NCBI GenBank assembly: GCA_017550965.1
Contig: JAFZNK010000265.1
Span: 1 to 33,287 of the forward strand
Length of the DNA stretch: 33,287 nucleotides
Origin: Thermoguttaceae bacterium
GTDB taxonomy: Bacteria; Planctomycetota; Planctomycetia; Pirellulales; Thermoguttaceae
Direction of reading: 5' to 3'
Part shown: positions 8,009 through 15,922 of the stretch, piece by piece
How positions within the stretch are numbered: position 1 is the first letter of the stretch
Layout of the letters: the number at the start of each line of letters is the position of its first letter
Notes under the pieces: model-generated
What the model saw: only the letters and a program-made list of their open reading frames with translations
Databases searched by the model: none
Told to the model about the DNA's origin: nothing
Made by a program: the position numbers and the translations under genes

Positions 8009-9010
8009 TCATTCGGCGTCGGACGCTTTGGCTTCTTTGTCGGAATCGAGAGGTTCGATCTTAAAGATCGCTTCGTTCGCGTCGATCGGCTCGCCTTCGC
8101 TCATGTCGATTCCCGCGGCGTTCGACTTCACCAACGCGCCGCCGAGCATTTCGATAAATCTGGTCGTCGCGGCGGAAAACGTCTTGCGGCGGCGGTAGAT
8201 TACCCCGATAGGACGCGAGATTTTCGGGGACGCCAGCGGAATCGCGGACAATCGATGCGCGTTGAGATCGTCGAGCACCGACGGCGCGGGCAAAATCGAA
8301 ACGCCCATGCCGACTTCGATCGCCTGTTTGATCGTTTCAATGTTGTCCAATTCGGTGACGACGTTCACGCGCACGTTGCGTTGACGCATGTATCGGTCGG
8401 TCTCGCGCCTGATCGGCAAATCGTGGTCGAACGCGACGTAGTCTAGCCCTTCGAGACGTTCGACGGGGACCACGCGTTTTTGCGACAGCGGGTGTCCGTA
8501 GGGCGTGACGACGACCATTTCTTCGGAGCGCAACGGAATGACGTTAAGTTCCGCGGACGGCGTAGGATAAGAGACGACGCCAAAGTCCGCCTCGGCGTCC
8601 AGCACCGCTTCGTAGACTTTGTCCGGATGGAGAAACTCCAGCCGGATCTTCGTCTTCGGCTGCTCGGTCATGAATTCGCGCATGCACTTGCTCATGTCGT
8701 GCAACCCGACCGAATAAATCGCGGCGACGCGAATCGTTCCGCCCGTCTGCGTCTTCGACTCCTGAACGCGCGCGACGACCGCCTCGTACGTCTCGAGAAT
8801 TTCGAGAAATCCCTCGTAGCAGATTTTGCCCTCGGGGGTGAGCACAAACGGGCGTTTCGATCGGTCGATTAACAAAACGCCAAGTTGACTTTCCAGACGG
8901 TGAATCGACTGAGTCGCCGCCGACTGACTGATGTTGTTCGCTTCGGCGCCGCGAGAAAAACTCTGATAGTGAACGACGTCGCAAAAAACTCTAAACGTTT
9001 CTGTGTTCAT
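8009..9010 (-). CDS. LysR-family transcriptional regulator
   Basis: The 333-residue protein has the N-terminal winged helix (residues 1-60: NTETFRVFCDVVHYQSFSRG, then ISQSAATQSIHRLESQLG, then LLIDRSKRPFVLTPEGK) and a C-terminal periplasmic-binding-like effector domain (about 88-295). It has a charged tail of about 30 residues beyond the usual end. The start at ATG 9010 begins with the typical MNTETFRVF; the ten extra codons to 9040 are rejected. It precedes dapB, so it may sense a lysine-pathway, amino acid or sulfur-related ligand, but the ligand cannot be read from sequence. A promoter candidate is at 9101-9128. Confidence 0.92.
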   Translation of the reverse strand: MNTETFRVFCDVVHYQSFSRGAEANNISQSAATQSIHRLESQLGVLLIDRSKRPFVLTPEGKICYEGFLEILETYEAVVARVQESKTQTGGTIRVAAIYSVGLHDMSKCMREFMTEQPKTKIRLEFLHPDKVYEAVLDAEADFGVVSYPTPSAELNVIPLRSEEMVVVTPYGHPLSQKRVVPVERLEGLDYVAFDHDLPIRRETDRYMRQRNVRVNVVTELDNIETIKQAIEVGMGVSILPAPSVLDDLNAHRLSAIPLASPKISRPIGVIYRRRKTFSAATTRFIEMLGGALVKSNAAGIDMSEGEPIDANEAIFKIEPLDSDKEAKASDAE

Positions 9011-9100
9011 TCGAGCTAATTCCATTAACGGTCTGGTCAACGACGCGCGACGACAGACAATATTATCTCTCTTTAATACTGCGCCCGCGTCTATGAGATT

Positions 9101-9128
9101 ATCTTATCACAAATCCGGCAAATTTCAA
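9101..9128 (-). promoter_or_regulatory. Promoter candidate for lysR-dapB
   Basis: On the minus strand TTGAAA (9123-9128) and TAAGAT (9101-9106) are separated by 16 bp. The surrounding GATAAGATAATCTCAT is AT-rich against a GC-rich background. The minus-10 is imperfect. Confidence 0.4.
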
Positions 9129-9226
9129 GAAGTAGTTTGCTTCGTTTTAAGTTTTTCCGCAAGTTCTTCCCGTTTTTCCTCAAAACGTCCGACGTTCGCG
9201 ACGTCAGATTATTTAGCGGCGCCTAC

Positions 9227-9254
9227 TTTATGCGTCGGTGAAAAGGGGTATACT
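9227..9254 (+). promoter_or_regulatory. Promoter candidate for the cytochrome gene
   Basis: TATACT (9249-9254) is a good minus-10, with a weak TTTATG (9227-9232) 16 bp upstream. The rest of the 9011-9345 spacer shows no gene. Confidence 0.4.
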
Positions 9255-9345
9255 TTAGCAATCGCGGCCCGAAAACGCGGGTTGCGCGAAGCGCCGCGCG
9301 CGCGGCGTTCAACGAAAATCGCAGAGCTTTTGAGGAGAGATCGAC

Positions 9346-10170
9346 ATGGATAAATTGAATCGACGCGACGCGTTGCGTCTGGTCGGCGTCGCCGCGGGAT
9401 CAATGTTCGCTTACGGGGCCGCGCGAGAAGCGAGCGCCGCCGACGCGGTCGCTTCGCCCGCTATGGTCGAAGGCGCGGAAGCCTGGAAATACGCGGTCGT
9501 CGATCCCGACAAAGTCGCGCGCGACGCCTACGAGCAATATCACGCCGGACGCTGCATGCACACGACGTTCATGGCGATCGTTCGCAACGTCGGCGAGAAA
9601 CTTGCCGACGCCGATCCTCTCGCGAGCGCGGCGATGTTGAACTTCCCGTTCCACATGATGAAATACGGCGACTCGGGCGCGAACGGCTGGGGCTCCCTCT
9701 GCGGCTCGCTCAACGGCGCGATGGCGGCGGTCGCCCTTTTCTGCGGCGATTCGGCGACGCGCAAAACGATTCTCGACGAACTTGGGAACTATTACGAAAG
9801 AACGATGTTCCCGATCTTTAAGCCCGAGGGCGGCGAAGAGCTTCCGCAGTCGATCTCCAATTCCGTGCTCTGCCACGTCTCCAGCGGCAAGTGGGCGTCG
9901 ATCGCCAAAGTTCGAACCGACGCGCCCGAGCGCACCGAGCGCTGCTCGCGTCTGTCCGCCGACGTCGCGAAGAAGACGGCGGAACTCCTCAATCTTTATC
10001 TTACGAGCGGCGTCGCCGACGAAGCCAAAGCGGCGCTATTGAGCAAGCGCCCGGAACCCGCCGCGTCGTGCATTAAGTGCCACAACAAGGGAGGCGAAAC
10101 CTCCGACGTCATCGGCAAGATGACGTGCAACGAATGCCATCCGGAAAAGACCGTCGATCATCACAACTAA
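9346..10170 (+). CDS. Tat-exported split-Soret-like di-heme cytochrome c
   Basis: The 274-residue precursor has a twin-arginine signal (NRRDALRLVG, hydrophobic to about 24, cleavage near A31-A32) and two C-terminal CxxCH heme sites, CIKCH (242-246) and CNECH (261-265). Before them is a domain with spaced cysteines C70, C119, C133, C176 and C200 resembling the C_GCAxxG_C_C redox family. That combination is known from the split-Soret cytochrome of Desulfovibrio, a periplasmic electron carrier. The start has an excellent AGGAG site. It lies 47 bp before nadB and may be co-transcribed. The family call is from the motif order, not a search; the actual redox partner is unknown. Heme attachment to a Tat substrate would be odd in general, but is known for this family. 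Confidence 0.75.
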   Translation: MDKLNRRDALRLVGVAAGSMFAYGAAREASAADAVASPAMVEGAEAWKYAVVDPDKVARDAYEQYHAGRCMHTTFMAIVRNVGEKLADADPLASAAMLNFPFHMMKYGDSGANGWGSLCGSLNGAMAAVALFCGDSATRKTILDELGNYYERTMFPIFKPEGGEELPQSISNSVLCHVSSGKWASIAKVRTDAPERTERCSRLSADVAKKTAELLNLYLTSGVADEAKAALLSKRPEPAASCIKCHNKGGETSDVIGKMTCNECHPEKTVDHHN

Positions 10171-10217
10171 TCTCCGATTCCGACCGCCTGGGTTTACTCT
10201 TTTAAGGACGACTGAGA

Positions 10218-11870
10218 ATGACGACAAACGCAACGACGAATCGAGAAATCCTCATTTCCGGACTTCCGCGCTATTTGGCCCCGTTCCACGCGAAATTGCA
10301 CCCTCACTTTTTCACCGACGTTTTGGTGATTGGAGGCGGGCTTGCCGGGTTGACGGCGGCGTTGTCGGTCGATCCGTCTCAAAAAGTTCTGGTCGTCTGC
10401 AAGGCGGGGCTGTCTCAGTCGAACAGCCTCAAAGCGCAGGGCGGAATCGCGACCGTCTGGGACGTGCCCGACGACAAATTTGAAAACCACGTCAAAGACA
10501 CGCTTATCGCCGGCGGCGCGCTGTGCGAAAAAGACGTCGTCGAGTTTATCGTCTCTCACGGCCCCGCCGAAGTCAAAAAACTCATCGAGTACGGAACGAA
10601 ATTCGACCGCGACGACAAAGGCGCCATTCAACTTGGCCGCGAAGGCGGACACGATCATTTCCGCGTTTTGCACGCGAACGGCGACTCCACCGGCGCCGAA
10701 ATCATGCGCGCGGTTGTCGAAGAGGTCAAGCGTCGTCCGAACATTCGCGTCTGGGAAGACACGTTCGCGCTCGACTTGCTCACCTACGACGGATTCTGCC
10801 GCGGCTCGGTCGTCTTCTGGGAAAAAGAGCGCGAAACGGAGCTCGTCTGGGCCAAGCAGACGATCCTCGCGTCCGGCGGACTCGGCCAGCTCTATCGCGA
10901 AACGACCAATCCCACCGTCGCGTGCGGCGACGGCGTCGCGATGGCGTTTCGGGCCGGCGCGGTATGCCGCGACCTTGAATTCGTCCAGTTCCACCCGACC
11001 GTTCTCTACATCGCCGGGGGCAGCCGCAGTCTGATCACCGAAGCGATGCGCGGCGAGGGCGCGAGGCTCGTCGACAAAAACGGCTATCGGTTCATGGCCG
11101 ACTACGACGAACGCGAGGAACTCGCCCCGCGCGACGTCGTGAGCCGATCGATCGTTCAGCAGATGAAGAAGACCAACGCGCCGAACGTCTATCTCGACCT
11201 GACGCACAAAGATCACGACTGGATTCTCAAGCGGTTCCCCGGCATTGCGAAAATCTGCGCGGAATTTGGCGTCGACATAACCAAAGACCGCATCCCCGTC
11301 CGGCCCGGCGCGCACTACGCCATGGGGGGCGTTCTCGTCGATCGAAACAGCAGAACGACGATCAAAGGGCTCTGGGCGGCCGGCGAAGCGAGCAGCACGG
11401 GGCTTCACGGCGCGAATCGTCTGGCCTCGAACAGCTTGCTCGAAGCGCTCGTCTACGGCGAGCAGGCGGGGCGCCTGGCGGGCGAAATCGCGACGCAAAC
11501 GACCGACGAATACCACGCGCTTCCGCTGGAAAATCCGCCCCTTGCCAACGCCGGAATCGACGCGGTCGACGTCGCGGACGTGCGCAACTCGCTCAAGGCG
11601 ACGATGCAGCGCCTTTGCGGGGTCGTTCGCACTGAAGCCGGGCTTAAAGAGGCTCTGAACAACATCGAAGCGTGGTCGAAATTGCTCTTCAATAAGCAAT
11701 TCGCGTCGGTCGAAGCGTGGGAAACGCAAAATATGCTCGTCGTCGCGCGACTCGTCGTCGAAGGCGCGCTCCAGCGAAACGAGACGCGCGGCAGCCACAA
11801 CAGAAGCGACTGCGCCCCGTTCGATCCCGACGCCCCCGCCGTCCACTCGCTCTTCGTTAATACGCTATAA
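10218..11870 (+). CDS. nadB: L-aspartate oxidase (NAD biosynthesis)
   Basis: NadB oxidises L-aspartate to iminoaspartate with FAD, the first step of de novo NAD synthesis; it can pass electrons to oxygen or fumarate. The 550-residue protein has the FAD-binding motif VIGGGLAGLTAA (37-48), the substrate-loop signature SNSLKAQGGIA (68-78) that marks the fumarate reductase/aspartate oxidase flavoproteins, the GGHDHFRVLHANGD region and the RPGAHYAMGGV motif. The absence of the heme- or membrane-anchor partners of succinate dehydrogenase and the end of the protein support NadB over a fumarate reductase. AAGGA precedes the ATG. nadA and nadC are not in the window. Confidence 0.92.
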   Translation: MTTNATTNREILISGLPRYLAPFHAKLHPHFFTDVLVIGGGLAGLTAALSVDPSQKVLVVCKAGLSQSNSLKAQGGIATVWDVPDDKFENHVKDTLIAGGALCEKDVVEFIVSHGPAEVKKLIEYGTKFDRDDKGAIQLGREGGHDHFRVLHANGDSTGAEIMRAVVEEVKRRPNIRVWEDTFALDLLTYDGFCRGSVVFWEKERETELVWAKQTILASGGLGQLYRETTNPTVACGDGVAMAFRAGAVCRDLEFVQFHPTVLYIAGGSRSLITEAMRGEGARLVDKNGYRFMADYDEREELAPRDVVSRSIVQQMKKTNAPNVYLDLTHKDHDWILKRFPGIAKICAEFGVDITKDRIPVRPGAHYAMGGVLVDRNSRTTIKGLWAAGEASSTGLHGANRLASNSLLEALVYGEQAGRLAGEIATQTTDEYHALPLENPPLANAGIDAVDVADVRNSLKATMQRLCGVVRTEAGLKEALNNIEAWSKLLFNKQFASVEAWETQNMLVVARLVVEGALQRNETRGSHNRSDCAPFDPDAPAVHSLFVNTL

Positions 11871-11872
11871 GC

Positions 11873-11974
11873 CGGGGCTGCAAAGCCCCGAACGGCGACG
11901 ACGACCGCAACGCGACGATTCTCTGATTAACGCGGCGCCGTAACGCAAAACCGTCCGGGGACTGACGTCCCCGG
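11873..11974. repeat. Two perfect GC hairpins behind nadB
   Basis: CGGGGCT-GCAA-AGCCCCG (11873-11890) has a GNRA-type loop, and CCGGGGAC-TGAC-GTCCCCGG (11955-11974) is an 8-bp perfect stem. Neither has a T run, so they look like REP-like palindromes that may protect or end the nadB transcript rather than classical terminators. Confidence 0.55.
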
Positions 11975-11985
11975 CTCGTTTCGGC

Positions 11986-12012
11986 TTGCGCAGATTTTAA
12001 CGATTCTATAAA
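11986..12012 (+). promoter_or_regulatory. Weak promoter candidate for the lipoprotein gene
   Basis: TTGCGC (11986-11991) and TATAAA (12007-12012) with a 15-bp spacer lie about 110 bp before the start. The same TTGCGC appears in the rpmE promoter. Confidence 0.3.
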
Positions 12013-12120
12013 TTATTCTCATTATTCCGACTGTTCCTGCCGATAAGCAAAAGAAGAGGCGTTCCCTAAGCTTGCGGGACGCGCTCCAACGATAGAACAC
12101 GAACTTTTAGAGGAAAATCC

Positions 12121-12810
12121 ATGACACATTGCCGACGTTTAGTCTATGCGTTCGCGTTGACGACGCTTATGTCGGTCACGCTGTTTTCGGCGTCCGGGTG
12201 CGCCGGCGCGCTCATGATGCCCTTCTACCTGATCAACGGGACCGACGCGCCCGCGGTCTATAAGAACGAGATGAAAGAGATCCCCAAAGGCTCGAAGATG
12301 CTCGTCGTGTGCCGTTCGAATTTGAACCTCTACGGGTCGTCCAAGCCCGACGCGGATCTTTCGCAGAGCGTAACGTACGTCGTGTCGACGGAGCTTAAAG
12401 ACAAGAAAAAGAAGAAGCTCGAGTGGATTCCGTATTCGGAAATCGAAGAGAATTTTGACGAAGAAGAGATCAATTCGCTGAGTTTTGAGAAAATAGGGCA
12501 CGAGTTGAACGCGGACTACGTCATCGGCGTCGAGATCGATTCGTTCGATATTCATCATTCGACGCAATTCTATCAGGGCAACGCGAAAGTCCTGGTGCGC
12601 ATGGTGCGCGTCAAAGACGGCGAGACGATCGTTCGGGAATCGATGCCGGTCTACACCTACCCCGCCAACCCCGTTCCGAGCGCCGAGTGCGAGGAGCTTG
12701 ATTTCCAAAGAAGGTACACCGTCCGCCTGGCCAGAAACATCGCCACGTTGTTCTGCCCGCACGATCCCCACGCCGAATACGCCACCGACGCCGACTTCGC
12801 CAAACGCTGA
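12121..12810 (+). CDS. Predicted lipoprotein of unknown function
   Basis: The 229-residue protein starts with a signal peptide and lipobox ending at C27 (VTLFSASGC), so it is probably lipid-anchored in the outer or cytoplasmic membrane. The mature part begins AGALMMPFYLINGTDAPAVYK and contains an alpha/beta region with ELNADYVIGVEIDSFD near 137-152, then RMVRVKDGETIV near 161-172, resembling planctomycete lipoproteins that start with a conserved ING segment and a later Asp-rich stretch. A Lys-rich loop (DKKKKKLEW) lies near residue 96. A GAGGA site precedes the ATG. I cannot assign a molecular function. It is followed by a strong terminator, so it is a single-gene unit. Confidence 0.8.
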   Translation: MTHCRRLVYAFALTTLMSVTLFSASGCAGALMMPFYLINGTDAPAVYKNEMKEIPKGSKMLVVCRSNLNLYGSSKPDADLSQSVTYVVSTELKDKKKKKLEWIPYSEIEENFDEEEINSLSFEKIGHELNADYVIGVEIDSFDIHHSTQFYQGNAKVLVRMVRVKDGETIVRESMPVYTYPANPVPSAECEELDFQRRYTVRLARNIATLFCPHDPHAEYATDADFAKR

Positions 12811-12835
12811 TCGCGTCCTTGTCTCCGATAAACGC

Positions 12836-12873
12836 AAACGCCTCGCCGTTCCCAAAACGCGAGGCGTTTTTTG
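12836..12873 (+). terminator. Terminator after the lipoprotein gene
   Basis: The 11-bp perfect stem AAACGCCTCGC (12836-12846) / GCGAGGCGTTT (12859-12869) is followed by further T residues. Confidence 0.85.
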
Positions 12874-12944
12874 TTGTCCGCGCAAAGCGCAAACGCAGAA
12901 TTGAAGCCGCAGGCAAACGAGGAGACGCGTCAATTGAATATCCG

Positions 12945-12996
12945 AGCCGCTCGCCGTAGCGAGCGGGCTGCCCGACCAACGCGACGCCAAAACGCG
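12945..12996. repeat. Inverted copy of dispersed palindromic repeat
   Basis: A hairpin GCTCGC-CGTA-GCGAGC (core of 12945-12969) is followed by CCCGACCAACGCGACGCC (12971-12988), whose reverse complement matches 546-563 with one difference. A second core (GACGCCAAAACTGCC) lies near 13017-13031. The 12874-13100 spacer holds this and no credible gene. Confidence 0.55.
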
Positions 12997-13100
12997 CGAT
13001 TCCGCAAACGACTCGACGCCAAAACTGCCGCGCCGCGTCCCGCAAAAAACCGCCCCCAAAAACTACCGCGGCGCGGCGTCTTAGTCTTCGGACCGGGCCG

Positions 13101-13646
13101 TCAATTGCGCAGAATCAGCGACACGCCTTTTTCTTTCGCCCGGTCCCGCAGGGCTCGTTCGACGAACGCGGCTTTTTCGGCACGCGTCGTCGCGTCGGTC
13201 GTTTGACTTGCAAGATCCAGCACGACGGTCAGGTCGTCGACGTCGAGCAAATTGACGGCCAGACAAAAAAACACGTCTTTCTTTCCGTCGTCGTATTCTT
13301 TCAGCAACCGATTCAAAATACGGATTTTCGTTCGTTGCTCGTCCAGATACGCTTCTATTCCGATTTGTTTGGCTTTCGCCAGATCCTTTTTCTGATTTCT
13401 GTGCGAGATCAGGGAGTCGCGCTTGTCAATATCGTCGTATCGCGCGCACGGGTACTCTTCGCACTGAAAGCAATAATCGACGTTTCCGTGTCGCACGCTG
13501 CACGGCGCGATCGAACAGGTCGGATAACACGGACTGTCAAAAAAACAGCCGCCGCATTCTCCGCGAATCTTCATGGGACACAGCCCGCAATTCAGTCCGC
13601 AAAGAGAAAACAGACCGTCGGCTCTCTTGAATTCGTTTTTTTTCAT
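13101..13646 (-). CDS. DUF3795-type cysteine-rich protein
   Basis: The 181-residue protein opens with a dense cysteine domain: C16, C20, C23, C31, C34, C40, C44, C49, C59, C62 and C67 within the first 67 residues, in the pattern CGLNCGLCP, CGGC, CFQCEEYPC. This is the pattern of DUF3795 proteins, thought to bind metal or an iron-sulfur centre; the function of the family is not known to me. The C-terminal half is helical and charged. It follows the alpha/beta hydrolase by 40 bp on the same strand, and they probably form an operon. No good ribosome site is seen, which fits coupling. Confidence 0.75.
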   Translation of the reverse strand: MKKNEFKRADGLFSLCGLNCGLCPMKIRGECGGCFFDSPCYPTCSIAPCSVRHGNVDYCFQCEEYPCARYDDIDKRDSLISHRNQKKDLAKAKQIGIEAYLDEQRTKIRILNRLLKEYDDGKKDVFFCLAVNLLDVDDLTVVLDLASQTTDATTRAEKAAFVERALRDRAKEKGVSLILRN

Positions 13647-13686
13647 CGTCGTATTCTAATTGGCTAATCGACTCGGCGACGCGCAG

Positions 13687-14514
13687 TTAATGAGATTTGA
13701 TAAACGCTTTAATGCGTTCGGCGACTTCTCGCGGGGATTCTTGCAAAATACGGTGCGTCGTACCCGGAAAATCTTTTTCCAGAACGAAATCGCCCTTCAC
13801 GCGACTGCGAATAAAATCGACGTTTACCGTCGAATAGAGCGGCGTTTCGGGCATGACGTACAGGAACGGAACCGTAATTTTTTCCATCGCCGCGCGCTGA
13901 TCCGTTCGGAAAAGGGAGAACCACAAGCTTCCCATCGTGAGCGGATCGAAACCTTTGCCGCAAAGCGCGATCATGGTCGGTTCCAGTTCGGCGGGCGTGT
14001 TCGCAAGAGCCGGGTTCATCATGTTTTTCGTAATATGCCAGCCCGCAAGCCCGACGTCGTCGAAGATACGCTCCATATCCTGCATAAAATCTTCGTTCGT
14101 CCACTTGCCCAGCCCGATCCCGCCTTTCCAGTCCGCGTTGCTCAAGCAAGGCGACATGTCGGCGGCGACAATTCGCTTGAGTCGATCGCAACCGAACTGA
14201 TCGACGTAACTGAAAACCGTCGCCGCGCCCATCGAATGACCGACGACCGTAACGTCGTAAAGATCGAGCGCGTCAATGAGTTCGTTCATGTCCTGACCGA
14301 GCGTTTTGACGTTCATATGGATCGTCGCGCGATCGGAAGACTCGTGGCCGCGCTGATCGTAGAAAACGAGTCGGTATTCGCCTCGGAATTCGTCGATAAA
14401 CGGTTTGAGCGCCAGATGAGAGGAATTCAGTCCGTGGCTGAACAGCAACGTCTCGCCGCGACCATGGTCTTCGTAATAGATATTTGTTCCGTCTTTCATC
14501 GTCAGATAAGGCAT
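13687..14514 (-). CDS. Alpha/beta-fold hydrolase
   Basis: The 275-residue cytoplasmic protein has the oxyanion/HG segment LLFSHGLNSS (23-32), strand and turn RLVFYDQRGHESSDR, the nucleophile elbow VVGHSMGAA with S94, and a C-terminal His in GTTHRIL (near 258). These place it among broad-range esterases, haloperoxidase-like or meta-cleavage-type hydrolases; the substrate cannot be read. A clear AGGAG site supports ATG 14514. It leads a probable two-gene operon with the DUF3795 gene. Confidence 0.88.
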   Translation of the reverse strand: MPYLTMKDGTNIYYEDHGRGETLLFSHGLNSSHLALKPFIDEFRGEYRLVFYDQRGHESSDRATIHMNVKTLGQDMNELIDALDLYDVTVVGHSMGAATVFSYVDQFGCDRLKRIVAADMSPCLSNADWKGGIGLGKWTNEDFMQDMERIFDDVGLAGWHITKNMMNPALANTPAELEPTMIALCGKGFDPLTMGSLWFSLFRTDQRAAMEKITVPFLYVMPETPLYSTVNVDFIRSRVKGDFVLEKDFPGTTHRILQESPREVAERIKAFIKSH

Positions 14515-14661
14515 GGCTTCTACTCCTATATTTTAGAAGACGGCATGAACAACGTCGTCGAGTCAATGGCTGAAAAGATTCGGCTTCGGCGGCATACGCG
14601 CGACGAAGCGCGCTTCCGCCCGCGGCTTTCATTTTGATCTTTTGATATTTTCGCGGCGCGG

Positions 14662-15252
14662 CGGCTTTACGCGCTTTGCGCGGGACGCGTCGCGGATGTT
14701 TGAGCGTCGATTTTATTTTTTGCTTTGACGTTAAGCCGTGTTGCCTCGACTCTTACGAGCCGAGCGTCGACTCCAGTCGACGACTATCCGCCTGCGGCGG
14801 GACGTCGGGCGATTGTTTTCGGACTGACGCGGCGATTGGACTCGGCTCTTACGAGCCGATTGGCCGCCGTTTCGTAACGGCGGCTTTACGCGCTTTGCGC
14901 GGGACGCGTCGCGATTGTTTGAGCGTTGATTTTATTTTTTGCTTTAGCGTTAATCCGCGTAGCCTCGGCTCTTGCGAGCCGAGCGTCGACTCCAGTCGAC
15001 GACTATCCGCCTGCGGCGGGACGTCGGGCGATTGTTTTCGGACTGACGCGGCGATTGGACTCGGCTCTTGCGAGCCGATTGGCCGCCGTTTCGTAACGGC
15101 GGCTTTACGCGCTTTGCGCGGGACGCGTCGCGATTATTTGGGCGTTGATTTTATTTTTTGCTTTGGCATTAATCAACGTCGCCTCGGCTCTTACGAGCCG
15201 AGCGTCGACTCCAGTCGACGACTATCCGCCTGCGGCGGGACGTCGGGCAATT
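14662..15252. repeat. Array of 219-bp palindrome-rich tandem repeats (2.7 units)
   Basis: Units start at 14662, 14881 and 15100, each exactly 219 bp apart, with the third cut off at about 15252. Units 1 and 2 are about 95% identical. Each unit contains a run of small perfect hairpins: CGGCTC-TTRC-GAGCCG (twice), CGTCGACT-CC-AGTCGACG, CCGCC-TGC-GGCGG, GCCGCCGTT-TCGT-AACGGCGGC and GCGC-TTT-GCGC, split by an AT-rich segment (TTGATTTTATTTTTTGCTTT). An open frame across it on the plus strand is only the in-frame repeat and has no ribosome site. A further piece of the unit lies at 17355-17443. Confidence 0.9.
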
Positions 15253-15271
15253 AAACTCGCGTCGCGTTAAT

Positions 15272-15922
15272 CTACTCGTCAAATTCCTGAGTTCGTCGAC
15301 CGAGCAAAAAGCAGTAAACAGAAAAACAGTCGCTGTCTTTATAATCCGTTAGAAAACTGCGGACGGAGTCTTCCGACGGGTCAGTAGCGATAAAGTCGGC
15401 GACAATTAGCGCTATGCGGCGCCTTATGCTTCGTAGTTTTCTCGAACGATCAAGATTCAAAACGCGAATCGTTTCTTCAGCGCGGCGCTTCACTGCTGAG
15501 TTAGTACATTTAGCAAAAATCTGTCCGTCATTGTAGGAGTATTCAAAAAAATCCTGGGGGTCTTCTCGACTTGGGTCTACGAAATCCGCAACGTCAAATT
15601 TTACGCGCTTTTCATCTTTGTATTTCCCGCAAGACTCTCGGGAATTGCAAGATAGAAAAATATTGCCCCAGTCGAACGCAAGTTGCGGCTTGTCGGCGCG
15701 GCGTTGCAAATGCTCGATATGCGCGTCGCAATCGTCGACAGATTTGCCAAGTCTCGTTTCGCAATACGCGCAACAACCGCGCTGCGCCTTAAACAACGTT
15801 CTTCTGACGTCGTTTTTAACCGCTATTCCGCGCTCGTTTTCGCTCAAGTCTTCCCAACGACGCAACTCTTTACGAGCCTTGCGTAGAGAAACAGGCTCTT
15901 CGCCCCGTTCGAAACTACGCAT
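15272..15922 (-). CDS. ptuB: Septu-type HNH endonuclease PtuB (TIGR02646-like)
   Basis: The 216-residue protein is an HNH nuclease of the kind that partners the PtuA ATPase. Motifs: CCAYCE (50-55), DAHIEHLQRR with H68 and H71, LAFDWGNIFLSCN (81-93) and CGKYKD from C98, i.e. the HIEH ... FDWxNIFLSC ... CGxxK layout of the TIGR02646/PtuB group. The start is ATG 15922: a GGAG site is seven bases upstream and the gene overlaps the end of ptuA by 8 bp (ATGCGTAG), so the two are translationally coupled. Septu is an anti-phage system; PtuB is thought to be the cleaving subunit. No reverse transcriptase is present, so it is not a retron. Composition is less GC-rich than neighbours. Confidence 0.85.
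   Translation of the reverse strand: MRSFERGEEPVSLRKARKELRRWEDLSENERGIAVKNDVRRTLFKAQRGCCAYCETRLGKSVDDCDAHIEHLQRRADKPQLAFDWGNIFLSCNSRESCGKYKDEKRVKFDVADFVDPSREDPQDFFEYSYNDGQIFAKCTNSAVKRRAEETIRVLNLDRSRKLRSIRRRIALIVADFIATDPSEDSVRSFLTDYKDSDCFSVYCFLLGRRTQEFDE

Noticed and set aside
10194..11846. Minus-strand ORF of 550 codons opposite nadB
   Set aside because: It is a mirror of nadB caused by GC-rich third positions; composition is Arg/Val/Asp-rich without any family motif, while nadB has all its motifs.
14676..15254. Plus-strand ORF of 192 codons with internal protein repeats
   Set aside because: It is the in-frame reading of the 219-bp repeat (219 is a multiple of three), has no ribosome site and carries perfect DNA palindromes; the repetition is at DNA level.
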